Positions 47,455-58,754 of a stretch of 64,000 nt of DNA are shown here, in pieces (the first letter of the stretch is position 1; each line of letters opens with the position of its first letter). The translations under genes and the position numbers were made by a program. Origin of the DNA: Misgurnus anguillicaudatus (taxonomy: Eukaryota > Chordata > Actinopteri > Cypriniformes > Cobitidae); assembly GCF_027580225.2 (NCBI RefSeq), contig NC_073339.2:42897501-42961500 (forward strand). The letters are read 5' to 3'. The notes under the pieces are model-generated. The model did not search any database. It worked only from the letters and a program-made list of their open reading frames with translations, and had not been told where the DNA came from.

Positions 47455-48150
47455 TTTGTGATTGTTGGCACACATTGTAGACAAAAAATACAAAAAACAA
47501 TGCTAAAGGCAGTTCAACATTGCAAACATGGATTCAAAGCTCCAGCAACCCAGCAGGTAAATCATATAGAATATTTAGCAGTTTTTCACACTTTTATTCT
47601 TGTTATTAAGTATATTATAATCACTTAGTTGCTATTAGTAATATATAATAATAATCATATTTTATTAAAACCATATTAATAGGACCACTCTCCTTAGTGC
47701 CCCCTTTTTTGGTTTGGGCCACCGCCCCTCAAAATGTCTGTGCACAGCCCTGGTGATCAAAACCCAATTGACTTTCATAATCATTCATAATTGTAAGTAA
47801 AAGAGGATACTGGATGAAAAAAAATATGCAGGGTTTAATTTGATATATTGATAATTCATTAGATCATAAAAGGTGGGTGTTAGAATAAAAGCATGTGATT
47901 AGTGTTGGCAAAAGAACATTTCATGGGGTGGAGCTAGACAAACTGTTATTGCTTTGATATGCAAGGGAAAGGAAAGAAAGGGAAAATGAATGTGTTTGAA
48001 GAAATTGTAGCTTTATTACACTTTTGAAACCAGATGCTAAACAACATGTTATTATTCTGCATTTGATTATTTCCACAGGAGAAAAGGTTTCAATTGCAAG
48101 CGACTAGAAAAAAAATACCATAAAAAGAAAAAAGTGTTAAATCCAAATCC
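47455..48150. other. intron 2, AT-rich, nothing recognised
   Basis: A short GC-richer block at 47690-47760 (GGCCACCGCCCCTCAAAATG) may be an old repeat fragment. No gene. Confidence 0.4.
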
Positions 48151-48164
48151 CAGCTTCACTGTGG

Positions 48165-48422
48165 AGATTGTACGCAGCATCTAGCGGTGAGATTGTGAAT
48201 TGCAACCAACGGCTCAGTCCCAAGCTCACCCCTACCATTCAAAATGCATAGAGAAGCTACTGTATGGTAGCAACCACACCACAAACACGTCACCGTCTGA
48301 GACAACGTAGTGACAAAACGTGCTCTATAGGGCTACTGTAGAAACATGACGGCAAGAAATGACAACTTCCATGTAAGGGGATCCACAGTGTATGTAGATA
48401 AAAATGGCTCATTCTAATGGGG
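48165..48422 (+). mobile_element. MITE, CAGCATCTAGTGG family, third copy
   Basis: GCAGCATCTAGCGGTGAGAT, CTCACCCCTACC, GAGACAACGTAGTGAC and CTTCCATGTAAGGGGATCC match the copies at 13510 and 16498. Both terminal edges are degraded. Confidence 0.75.
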
Positions 48423-49060
48423 CGTACACACCAATGGCGCGTTTGCAGGGAAAATGCTTGCTATTTGCCTCAAACGCGCTTTTTGCACAAGTTGAAAATC
48501 AGTTAAAACTCAAGCAATACAATCGCATGGCAAGAAGTTAAATCCCACGAGTAATCTAATAAAAACAATACAGTTCTAATATGGCAACTTTTCAAGATGT
48601 AATATTAGTCTTAGGTGTCCCCAGAATGTGCCTGTGAAGTTACAGGTCTATAGATCATTTATTACACATTTTTAAAAATTTATTATTTTATTATTAAGAA
48701 TTTTTAGGTACTGTTTTTGTGTGTTTCTTTAAATGCAAATGAGCTGCTGCTTAACCTCCATTTCCTCTATCTATACTGAAAACATACACCGTTTTAAATA
48801 AGACAATCACTTTACTTCATTGTTCAAATTTATGTTGTAATGAATGATGTAAAATGGAAATTATGACCCAACTGTGGTCTTTGGACAGTTGTGGGCGGGG
48901 CCTGCTCAAAGTGACCTCAGTTTGCTCAAAAAAGCAAACAGCTTGCCCATGAGACTGTTGCGGTTTTACAGGGATTTAAAAAAAAGTTGTGTACACACAG
49001 GCGACACACAAATGTTCAAACAACATATAAAAGTGAACTTCTCATATTAGGTGGCCTTTA
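48422..49060. repeat. teleost interspersed repeat sequence
   Basis: AAATGCAAATGAGCTGCTGC and GTGGGCGGGGCCTGCTCAAA resemble interiors of the GGGACATATTATG-type MITEs, and the block ends TAGGTGGCCTTT. Edges are not clean. Confidence 0.45.
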
Positions 49061-49402
49061 ACATTTAACTACATGCACAAGTGCTCATTATTTATATTTG
49101 ACCATGTTTTACAATTAACAGCAAATCTTATTACATTTTATAGTTCAATGATTTTGGGCACCGATTCTACAAAAATACTTTGATTAATTATTTGAAACGA
49201 AAACCACATTAATAAATTAATATTCACAAGTTACTCTTTAACAGATTTAAAAAGAACCTTCTACAGGGAAAACCTTTAAAAAATGCGTGGGAGAAGAAAG
49301 TTCAAGATGAGAGTTACTTTGATTTTGAAAAGGACTGGATATTTAAAAATATTCAGAGTTCATGCAATGTCTCAGAGAAGAGATGATACAGTGATCACTA
49401 AG

Positions 49403-49515
49403 AAAAAAAAATGCTAGGTTCTTTTCAACCCATGATTGGAAAAAATATGAATGAACGCAACAGTTAGTTTAAATTAACCAAATGAATGTCCATATTTGAA
49501 CCCAGCATACAATTT
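49403..49515. mobile_element. small AAAAATGCTAGGTT MITE
   Basis: AAAAAAAATGCTAGGTTCTT at the left and TTTGAACCCAGCATACAATT at the right are inverse. Related to the piece nested at 29842-29955. Confidence 0.6.
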
Positions 49516-49563
49516 AAAGCCATCAGTTGGGTTTGCCCATTGGTTGACAAAAAAATAAGACAT

Positions 49564-51173
49564 AGGGCACTATCATACACCCGGTATGCAGTGCAAAGCA
49601 TGGCGTGTTTTTGCTAGTTTCAGCCTGGCGCAGTTATTATTTTCACGTTCAGCTTCACGTTGTTTAAATAGCAAATGCATTTGCACCCATTTGTGCGCCC
49701 ATAGGCATTCTGGTCTAAAAACGAGGTGTGTTCAGGCGCATTGTTGGAACATTGCTATTTTCAGACAACTAAAATAGATCATGCTATTGACCAACTAAAA
49801 CCTGCACTAAAGTCTAAAGTCAATGGCGCAATATTGTTTTTGTTATTTAAAGAGTGCTGTAGTAATATGCACCTATAAATGGGATGACAACGCGCATTTG
49901 CTTTTTACATGCATGGATGCGCAGCAGCACTCAAACGTTTTTAAATATAAAAATTAAAGGATTAAAATGTAAAAGATTATTATTGGGCCTTTTAGACATG
50001 AATGAGGACCGATTACAGGACTTAAGAAGGCATTACCTGTAGCATGGTAACAAATATGCATTTGCACCCATTTGTGCGCCCATACTGTAGGCGTTCTGGT
50101 CTAAAAACGAGGTGTGTTCAGGCGCATTGTTGGAACATTGCTATTTTCAGACAACTAAAATAGATCATGCTATTGACCAACTAAAACCTGCACTAAAGTC
50201 TAAAGTCAATGGCGCAATATTGTTTTTGTTATTTAAAGAGTGCTGTAGTAATATGCACCTATAAATGGGATGACAACGCACATTTGCTTTTTACATGCAT
50301 GGATGCGCAGCAGCACTCAAACGTTTTTAAATATAAAAATTAAAGGATTAAAATGTAAAAGATTATTATTGGGCCTTTTAGACATGAATGAGGACCGATT
50401 ACAGGACTTTAGAAGGCATTACCTGTAGCATGGTAAGTTTTTTTTTTTTGCTTTAAAAAAGTGCTAAAATTGCATTTATTTGCTACCCCGCGGCTTTATT
50501 GTATATAATTACTTTGTACCTGTGGATAGGGTGAGATGAGGACCATTTTTAAGTAATATTTTTCAAAACACTCAGGGCGCTGTCCGAGTGCTGAAACGAC
50601 TACACTTTGTAAATACTTTATATCCTGTTTGTTACAAATAAAGTATTTTACTTATGCAAACCTTTTTTTTCATATTTGTAAATTATTCTTTGAAAAAACT
50701 TTTTGAGATTACAGTGATCATACTTTATCAGCAATTAAAACACAGCTTTTTTACTTATTACTCCATTACTGAATTAACAACGTTTAAAGAGAACCAAAAT
50801 TTTAATTACAAAATAACCATTTCAATAAATGAAACACAACGCAATTTTTAACATCAATCTTAAACTGGTGGTCATCTTCCTCTGCTTATAGTTTTTCTGC
50901 TTACAAACTCTGCCATGTAAATAGGCAATCCACCTTGGCACGTGCGCAACTGTCTTTTAAATGGGATGAAACTCTCATTGGTTTACTGCACATTACACCT
51001 AAAACACACCCATTACTCCTTACAAGAATGGGAACAACCCTTTTAGACTGTGGGCCAGGCGCATAGACCATTTTTTCTATCGTTAAACTAGCAAAAGTGG
51101 ATTCTGACACAGCCTTTTAGACTGTGCGCCCTGTGCTTTAGACAATGCGCTTGGATCGTTAAAATAGGGCCCT
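49564..51173. mobile_element. GGGCCCTAT-ended DNA element, second copy with internal duplication
   Basis: Left AGGGCACTATCATACACCC and right GATCGTTAAAATAGGGCCCT. The interior matches 31341-33514 in inverse orientation (GAGGTGTGTTCAGGCGCATT, AAAGTCTAAAGTCAATGGCG). It contains a near-identical tandem duplication (49675-50436). No transposase. Confidence 0.8.
49675..50436 (+). repeat. tandem duplication, unit about 381 bp, two near-identical copies
   Basis: ATGCATTTGCACCCATTTGT starts copies at 49675 and 50056. The copies agree almost base for base to GCATTACCTGTAGCATGGTAA; visible differences are a few bases, such as an extra CTGTA near 50084 and single substitutions near 50280 and 50410. Confidence 0.93.
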
Positions 51174-51894
51174 TGGTCTTATGTGACTGAAATACAGTAT
51201 CTGTTCAGAGACATTGCAAATATGGCCACCAACTGGGCCATATTTCTTCCCTAAAAAATAGTGAAACTGTGATTATTCAAGCTTTTCGAATCTAATGTTT
51301 TTTTCCCGATTTCATTAGATTTTCAATGTCTTGTTCACTGATTAGAAGCTATTAATAAAGACACAGAGACATGAGAGGGTTTTGATTCACTTCCCTCAGC
51401 CCTGATCACTTCATTACATTCGAAATAATCAAAAGAAAATCAGCCCTTATCCTTTACACTCTACACATCTAACAATGACCCTCATACTAGTATGATAAAA
51501 AAAGTCTATTTTAAGATTTGAAAGAAAGTCTACGTTTTTTTTATTTTTAAGTTCTTCTCTGCTAAAGGTTGAATGGTTTCTTCAGTCTGCCAAATGAAAT
51601 CGAACCCAGTGTGTTGCTTGGAGCATGGAATAAAGTGACTGAGGGAAATATATTTGATGGAGGCGATTTGACGCTGATAGGCTTTGTTTTAGTTGGTCTA
51701 AAACACACTTCAGAAGGTAAAACTTCTACAGAAAATAACATAATAAAACAACAACCACTGTGAAGCAATAAGTGACATATAAAGCTCTTTAGCCAGGAGT
51801 GAGGACAGGTCTGGTTTCTGGTTATTTGAATAGCTTGCGTTTTACCCACTTCCATGGTTTTAACAAACATAACTTTGCAACTTACGCCACTGAC

Positions 51895-52000
51895 AGACTG
51901 GACCACAAAACCAGTCATAAGTGTCATTTTTGTAAATTGAGATTTATATCTGAAAGCTGAATAAAAGCTTTCCATGAATGTATGGTTTATAGGATGCACT
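51895..52000 (+). repeat. teleost repeat (GACCACAAAACCAGTCATAAG type), fragment
   Basis: GACTGGACCACAAAACCAGT then TTGAGATTTATATCTGAAAG then GCTTTCCATGAATGTATGG, as in common cypriniform repeats. A short relative is at 13465. Confidence 0.65.
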
Positions 52001-52206
52001 GTTAGAAAAAAATGGTCAAAATATGTACCCCAGCGGTCCTCGGGGCAGTTCCTTTTGAAAAGGTCCTAATATGTACAATTTGGTATGAACCATTGAGATA
52101 CACATATGTATCTTTAAGGTACTAATATGCACTCTTTGGTACCAATATGTATCTCTGAGGTACTACTATGACCTACAGATGCAAAGCTGTACTTTTTTGA
52201 AAGGGT
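51998..52206. mobile_element. CACTGTTAGAAAAAAATGG / GGTACC-rich MITE
   Basis: CACTGTTAGAAAAAAATGGTC is followed by repeated TATGTACC, GGTACTAATATGCACTC and GGTACCAATATGTAT wording. It shares its interior with 29780-30068. Confidence 0.65.
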
Positions 52207-52222
52207 AATGATTAATGATAAA

Positions 52223-52701
52223 TTTTCCGTGGCATAGTCACAGAATTTTTTGCTAATTTTTCCGTGGCATTCTCACGGATCTCTGCATATTTCCGTGGCC
52301 CTGCCACGGACTTTCCTTTCTGTGGCATTCTCACGGATTGGTTACTCAACTGTTTTGTCTTATTTTCTTACCATTGTCGCTTCGGTTTATGGTTAGATTT
52401 ACATAAAATGACATCCCTACCCAAACCCAACTCTAACCCCAACGCCAGGCAACAATTGATTAAAGTCTAGAAAATATAAAATACATCAGAAAAAAATAGT
52501 ATAAACCAATACTTAAAGTGACATACTGACGCAAACAGCAAATCTAACCCTAAACTGACGCGACAATGGTTTGAAAATAGGAAAAAGTAGTTGAGTAACC
52601 AATTCGTGAGAAATCCACGGAAAAGAAAGTCCGTGGCAGGGCCACGGAAATATGCGGAGATCCAAAATTAGCAAAAAATTCTGTGACTATCCCACGGAAT
52701 A
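52223..52701. mobile_element. fold-back element with TTCCGTGGCATAGTCACAG ends
   Basis: TTTTCCGTGGCATAGTCACA at the left and TGTGACTATCCCACGGAATA at the right. The arms also share GCAAAAAATT, GGCCCTGCCACGGAC and GGTTACTCAACT blocks in inverse. The core (CATTGTCGCTTCGGTTTA and CTAACCCTAAACTGACGCG) matches 35754-36252, although the outer ends differ. Confidence 0.8.
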
Positions 52702-52734
52702 GGACATTTACAAAATATCTTTATGAAACATTAC

Positions 52735-53365
52735 TTATTGATTTTTGGAATAAAAAAATCGACAAGAAGGAGGAGTTACTACCGCGGGAGGAGCGACTAC
52801 GAGTCATGCAACACTATACAACACTGTTTAACTTATGATTCACTACATGTTCGTGTCATTTATATAATATGCACACGCCTATTTCCAACATAAGACAGAA
52901 GTCTTACTTACCGCATGCAACTCATGACCCGGTTTGGACTTTTCAATGAAATCCAGCGTTAAACAAACACACACACAAAACTCTGCGGCTACCCCGGATA
53001 AATAAACTCCATCGTTTCTATAAAGCTGACTTTCTTCTCCTTACATCCAAAAACACACTTCTTCATTCATGCCATTGTTGAGTTTTGAAATTAAAGAAAG
53101 CTGTGTCGCCTGATGTAAGTTGATTTTTGTAAGTTCTAGCGTCTCCCGCTGATTGACGGGTGGGCGGGGGAAGTGCCCATAAAAAGAAGTGAAAAAAAAA
53201 CTTTCCACAACTTGTACAAACCCTGGCAAAGTGCATTCGGCACAGAAATACTCTGTAACATGCCCAACTGCTTTTTTGACACTTTCACCAAGTTAGCATG
53301 AGGAAACAACTCTTAAACAGTGTTAATAAGTCAGAATGCATAAAATACCATTGAACCACTCCTTT
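52735..53365. repeat. teleost interspersed repeat, one-ended
   Basis: Contains GCTGATTGACGGGTGGGCGG and GGATAAATAAACTCCATCG wording typical of MITE interiors, ending TTGAACCACTCCTTTAATAT. The opposite edge was not found. Confidence 0.4.
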
Positions 53366-53369
53366 AATA

Positions 53370-54575
53370 TCCAAAGAGGATAGATTGTCTCTTTTCATCT
53401 ACCACAGTGGCCATTTCTAAAGCAGAAAGTTTTGCTTTTAAGTCGTCTCTCTTTATTTGTGCAAAAATTAAGATGTTTATGGTCAGGGTCTAGGACAGAG
53501 GCGATCTGCCCAATAACATATGCAGAACAAATGATTTCTCATACAAATGATTCCTTTACCAGACCGTCAAGGAAGCACTGATTCGCGCCATTTTCAGGTC
53601 ATTCACAAATTAAGCATAGAAAAGTGCCGTAATGAGTATTTTTTCTTTTATTGCTAATGTGACCTTTTTACACTACAGATTGAACAAAATTAAGCATTGC
53701 TTGGTAATTGGTTGAATTAAATTGGTATTATCTCATTATGTACTTACATTAAACAGCTGACCTACTGTAATTAATTTGTGAGACTAACAGAAGGATGGCC
53801 AAAAGCAGTAAAATATCAAATCATTCTGAGTTCCTGTCATATTTCATTACCATTATCTCTAAACTATAGTGAAAAAACAGTAAAGATGTGGGAAATGTTA
53901 AAGATACATTTTAGTTTGACTGTATGCAGAAAGATAATAAATGTAGCAGTACTGATGGTGCTATTTTATGACTTATTGCACAGCTGCTTCTGATTGGTTA
54001 ATATCTGCATCTTGTTATTAAATTTTTTTTAATGATTGCATTGTGCCCGGTTCTTGATCACAGAAACAGTCCACCGTTTATTATTTCTCACTTTTTGTTA
54101 TCTACTGAACAAAGATGTGTTTTGTGACTAATGATGTACAGCGTTGATTGAAACAGGAACCAGTTTGAAGTTTCTATCGTGGTGCCCTGATTATCCATTA
54201 GACAGACAAATAGAAATTGGAACGCTGGGAATTCTTCTATGTGCGAGCTAATTGACTTTAATCAAAGTGGATGCCAAATTGCATTTCATATGAATGACTC
54301 TCCTTACATTGTGTTTGTTTAGTTATACACACTTAAAAATAAATGTTTTCAGCATTAAATACATTTTCAACAGCAGGGAATAGGAAACTGGTCAGAGTTG
54401 AGGGAATGCTGAATGGGGAAAAGTACAGATATATACTGAATGACTTGAACCCAATCTAGCATTTTTGTTGAGACGTAAAATGATTGTCCACCAACATTAA
54501 ATAGGCATACATTATTTACTAATGTTTACAATACCATTCACTGTATGACTTAAGTGTTGCATCGCAGTCTTGTCT
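53370..54575. other. intron 2 next to exon 2, nothing recognised
   Basis: AT-rich, no transposon edge. Short open frames only. Confidence 0.5.
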
Positions 54576-54578
54576 CAC

Positions 54579-54730
54579 CTTGAGGAACGACAGGTTGCGG
54601 TTGCGTTCGATACTGGTGATTTCCAGATTACCCATGATCACTTCACAGTTCTCGTAGAACTTGCGAAGAGTTTTGTACTGCTGGTCCAAATCAGACAACG
54701 TGCTGAGTTTGTTATCGGTCCCGGGACAGA
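54579..54730 (-). CDS. erbb4: erbb4 exon 2 (start of domain I)
   Basis: This 152-bp exon encodes the beginning of the mature ectodomain, the first part of leucine-rich ligand-binding domain I. The first two bases complete a codon begun in exon 1, followed by 50 whole codons. Visible peptide pieces include [27 protein letters not shown] and [11 protein letters not shown] is an N-glycosylation sequon, and the Cys in ENCEV is the conserved first Cys of this region. The acceptor reads cttctctacag and the donor gtgagaca. It is separated from exon 3 by 23.4 kb and stands alone, as exon 2 of ERBB genes usually does. The exact length, phase and wording identify ERBB4 exon 2. Exon 1 was not found in the 9.3 kb upstream within the window. 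Confidence 0.96.
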
Positions 54731-55510
54731 CTGTAGAGAAGACAGAAAACCAGGTAAAAAAACAGGATTGAAAAACTAACTACAAAAGCTTTGAATAATT
54801 CTCCAAGCATGCATGCATGAAAGCCAACAAAAATTAAGGAGGTAGGGTGAAACACTCTGGAAAGAGTCCAAAGCAGCATTCGCATCTCTAAACAATGTGT
54901 GCTGTATCCTCGGGCAACCATTATCTTAAGTTTTGCCTCCATATGGATCCGGCATTGTGCATATTGTGTGTAAAGTCACAGGTCATTACTTTAGGAAAAT
55001 AATTAGCCAAATTACTGTGCGTAGGTCCGAGTGCATTTGCTCTTCCTCTGACCTGTTTTAGCAACTCTAAACATCTGTCATCTACAACCTCCAGATAAAC
55101 CAGTTTGTTTCCTCTTTTTTCAATTAAAAAACGCTGTGTGCCTGGTAACAGCATCTCTATGTGCCCAGCTGAGCACCGTGGGTCGAACAGCATGTTTCAT
55201 TGAAACACTATGATGAGTGATTGTTTAAAAGAGAACCTAGAGACTAATCCTAGCTTAAATGCTGTGTGATGGTAGACACCATTCCAAAAATCATTCCTGG
55301 TTTAATTTAAGGGTATAGTGGGAGCTCTTACACTTATGTTTCCTTATAAATAGCAATGGTGTGCACTGTGTTTCAGGCTAATTTGAGCAAAATGTTCACA
55401 GGCAGCACATTTCTTAAAAACAAAACTAAAAACACGAGATGCAGAAGACCCAATGTGCTTTGGATGACATACACACAATTTTCATTTTCTTTCATCAGGC
55501 TGGAAGGTAT
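54731..55510. other. start of intron 1 side, nothing recognised
   Basis: No exon 1 or signal-peptide sequence seen. A 90-residue minus-strand open frame (54921-55193) has no family resemblance. Confidence 0.5.
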
Positions 55511-55752
55511 ACACTCCTAAAAATAAAGGTGCTTTACGATGCCATAGAAGAACCATTTTGCCATAGAAGAACCATTTTTGGCTGAATTTTTACTAACCTT
55601 TAACATCTGAAATGGTCTGTTTCACAAAAGGTTCTTTGTAGTGGGAAAAGGTTTTCTGTTAAAGGTAACAAAGAAATGGTTCTTGTAAGATTATTTGACT
55701 GAATGGTGCTTTGAGGAACCAAAAATGGTTCTTCTATGTCATCGCTGTAGAT
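55510..55752. mobile_element. ACTCCTAAAAATAAAGGTGC MITE
   Basis: ACTCCTAAAAATAAAGGTGC, then ATGCCATAGAAGAACCATTT, and in inverse AAAAATGGTTCTTCTATGTC: a very widespread teleost repeat. Confidence 0.8.
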
Positions 55753-55973
55753 GATTGGGTCTTAACAGACAGACCGTATAACCATTGTAAAGATGGTGGA
55801 CTTGACATGTAATTAAATCTACCAACTTCCACCCATCAAACACCTTCCTGTGTCCATCTTGAACCATCTGCTGCATCAGCTGGTATGTGCCTGCAGAGCA
55901 CAACACTAGAACCTGTCTGTAATGGTTCTTCTTGAGAGAATATGGACCTTTGTGATTATATGATTTTGTAACT

Positions 55974-56933
55974 TAATATACAATAGTAATATATTTCTGT
56001 CAACTTTATTAAGTGCAACAGACTTTTATTTTGATGGGTTTTCAGTGTGTATTTCATTATTTTAAAAGTAGATTTTACTATACAATAGTAATATATTTAT
56101 GTCAACTTTATTAAGTGCAACAGACTTTTATTTTGATGGGTTTTCAGTGTGTATTTCATTATTTTAAAAGTAGATTTTACTATACAATAGTAATATATTT
56201 ATGTCAACTTTATTAAGTGCAACAGACTTTTATTTTGATGGGTTTTCAGTGTGTATTTCATTATTTTAAAAGTAGATTTTACTATACAATAGTAATATAT
56301 TTATGTCAACTTTATTAAGTTCAACAGACTTTTATTTTGATGGGTTTTCAGTGTGTATTTCATTATTTTTAAAGTAGATTTTACTATACAATAGTAATAT
56401 ATTTATGTCAACTTTGTTAAGTGCAACAGACTTTTATTTTGATGGGTTTTCAGTGTGTATTTCATTATTTTAAAAGTAGATTTTACTATACAATAGTAAT
56501 ATATTTATGTCAACTTTGTTAAGTGCAACAGACTTTTATTTTGATGGGTTTTCAGTGTGTATTTCATTATTTTAAAAGTAGATTTTACTATACAATAGTA
56601 ATATATTTATGTCAACTTTGTTAAGTGCAACAGACTTTTATTTTGATGGGTTTTCAGTGTGTATTTCATTATTTTAAAAGTAGATTTTACTATACAATAG
56701 TAATATATTTATGTCAACTTTGTTAAGTGCAACAGACTTTTATTTTGATGGGTTTTCAGTGTGTATTTCATTATTTTAAAAGTATATTTTACTATACAAT
56801 AGTAATATATTTATGTCAACTTTATTAAGTTCAACAGACTTTTATTTTGATGGGTTTTCAGTGTGTATTTCATTATTTTAAAAGTAGATTTTACTATACA
56901 ATAGTAATATATTTATGTCAACTTTATTATAGT
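55974..56933 (+). repeat. 102-bp tandem satellite, about 9.4 copies
   Basis: TACTATACAATAGTAATATA recurs at 56076, 56178, 56280 and so on to about 56890, an exact 102-bp step. Other landmarks are GTGCAACAGACTTTTATTTT and GATGGGTTTTCAGTGTGTAT. Copies differ by single bases (TTATTAAG or TTGTTAAG; GTGCAAC or GTTCAAC). Diverged inverse copies are at 57737-58022. Confidence 0.96.
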
Positions 56934-57736
56934 ACACCAAAAAACAAAATCAAGACTGTAAAAATATATATGACATTATTATAATATTTATAATATTAAA
57001 ACAATACATTTATAGCATTACAAGACCAAATTGTGATATTTTAAAAATTAAGACCAAAATGCAAGAATCGTATGTTGTATATATGTCGTAGTACTGCAAA
57101 CTGCTATCTTCAGATAATAAAGATAAAGCTTGTCTAGAAAAGCAGACAGAAATAAAGGAAATTGGCTTTTGTGGTTTGAGGGTTGATCAATAACTAAATC
57201 TCTATAGTTGTGGTGTGGTTATGGCTTTATGTGACCACTGGGTAAGTAAAGGAAACAATAATCAGTAGTAAATTAACTCCTGAGGGGACCTGAATAATGA
57301 AACAATGAACCTGATAATGAAGAAAAAGGTAAACACACAGCAAGCGAGAAGTTAAAAGAATACCACAGTATATCACAGACCCAAAAATGACAAATCCTCT
57401 AAAAAGAGTCAATCAAAATCAACTCAATACAGCCTATAAAAGTTGAGTAAACAATACACCACACAAACTAGGGTTTACCATTGTCAGGGCTCAAAATTGT
57501 GACCATTCTGGTCACATATCCTCATGAAATTTAGTTTCCCGACCTCAAAATATATTTGGGAGCACTTGTCCAAATGATCGTTGTGGTGCGACCTATTTTT
57601 GATTTTTTTATGAAACGTTCGCATTAGTGTATAAAAATTAGTGAACGTCTCATAGAGACCAATGAAACTTTAAAAGCATGAGTCCGTTTCGTGCTGTTTT
57701 TAGTTCATATTCAGAGCTGCTTTCAGTCAAATACAC

Positions 57737-58022
57737 ACTGACAACCCATCAAAATAAAAGTTTGTTGAACGTTATAAAGTTGACAGAAATATATTACTAT
57801 TGTATAGTAAAATCTACTTTTCAAATCATAAAAAACACTGAATATTCATGAAAATAAAAGTCTGTTGAACATAATAAAGTTGACAGAAATATATTACTAT
57901 TGTACAGTAAAATCTACTTTTAAAATAATAAAAAATAAACACTGACATCTCATCAAAATAAAAGTCTGTTGAACGTTTTGAAGTTGACAAAAATATATTA
58001 CTATTGTATAGTAAAATCTACT
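57737..58022 (-). repeat. inverted copies of the 102-bp satellite unit, about 2.8
   Basis: Reads CATCAAAATAAAAGTTTGTT, then AAAGTTGACAGAAATATATT, then ACTATTGTATAGTAAAATCT, three times with indels. This is the inverse of the 55974-56933 unit. Confidence 0.92.
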
Positions 58023-58302
58023 TTAAAAATTCTTAAGTAATATAAACTCAATCAAATTATTTGTACTTTCCATTTTAATTTAAACAAAGTTTTGTAATGC
58101 AGACTAAAAATAAAAATGCAATGTTTTGATGGGAATTAATTTGTTTGATTATTAATTTTATTTGATTATTTTAGAAAAGAGAAATTATTACATTGTATGT
58201 GTTATTTCATTTTAATAAACATGCTGTTTGATGAGTGAAATTTAATTAACCATTAAAGAAAAAAAAAGAAAAAAATTGTATCTAGCTGAATAATACAGTA
58301 CC

Positions 58303-58514
58303 GAGCCCCTAAGGTGACATTGGAGTAAAAAAAAAATCTAAAGTTTAGTTTCATGTACTCATGTGAAACTTTCATGTGCTCACAATTGTTTTTTAAAGTT
58401 TAGTTTCGCGTGCTCACGTTAAACTTTTGCGTGCACACTAGAAAGTGAAAGTTTCACGTGCGCATGTGAAACTAAACTTTATTTCATTTTTGATCCATAT
58501 TCCCTTAGGGGCTC
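58303..58514. mobile_element. small MITE with GAGCCCCTAAGG ends
   Basis: GAGCCCCTAAGG at the left and CCTTAGGGGCTC at the right. Between them are alternating AAAGTTTAGTTTC, CACGTG-like and GTGAAACT palindromic words that would fold strongly. Confidence 0.75.
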
Positions 58515-58754
58515 CATAGAATAACTGAATTTAAAACAAATAATTTAAAATAACATTAAAAGCACAAGTCAAGTGTGTGGGAAATAATTTAGGATCAAGT
58601 TTAATTGTTTAAACTTGTAATATTCAGGATGATGAAGTTGTAATTATCCTATAAATTTTCAATGGATGCTTCTAAATTTCTGCTGGTGCCCCTAACTTTT
58701 AAATTTGGGAGCACCAGTGCTACCTACCGAAAAGTTAATTTCGAGCCCTACATT

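Larger units (their letters stand above)
8356..54730 (-). other. erbb4: erbb4-like receptor tyrosine kinase gene, extracellular part (exons 2-12 with introns)
   Basis: Gene-level entry. ERBB4 is a single-pass plasma-membrane receptor for neuregulins and some EGF-family ligands; it dimerises and signals through an intracellular kinase. Eleven minus-strand exons here join in phase into 469 codons covering domain I, the Cys-rich domain II and most of domain III. All eleven exon lengths match the ERBB pattern, and each has an AG acceptor and GT donor. The wording is ERBB4-like rather than EGFR/ERBB2/ERBB3, for example [23 protein letters not shown] and [10 protein letters not shown]. Introns 2 to 11 measure about 23.4, 12.1, 3.0, 0.46, 0.11, 2.9, 0.33, 0.22, 0.61 and 1.8 kb. 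Exon 1, the promoter, domain IV, transmembrane segment, kinase and tail are outside the window. Teleosts have erbb4a and erbb4b; the copy here is not resolved. Confidence 0.95.
57485..58750. mobile_element. hAT-like element (CAGGGCTCAAAATT ends) containing satellite units
   Basis: Left CAGGGCTCAAAATTGTGACC and right AGTTAATTTCGAGCCCTA are inverse. CATTGT flanks both sides (57479-57484 and 58751-58756), shorter than the 8 bp expected for hAT. It contains inverted relatives of the 102-bp satellite (57737-58022) and a small GAGCCCCTAAGG element (58303-58514). Confidence 0.75.

Noticed and set aside
51562..51999. 145-residue minus-strand open frame, the longest in the window
   Set aside because: No start context, domain or splice pattern; it overlaps a known-type repeat at 51895-52000.
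55974..56933. CRISPR array
   Set aside because: The regular spacing is a 102-bp unit repeated whole, with no unique spacers; the DNA is vertebrate.
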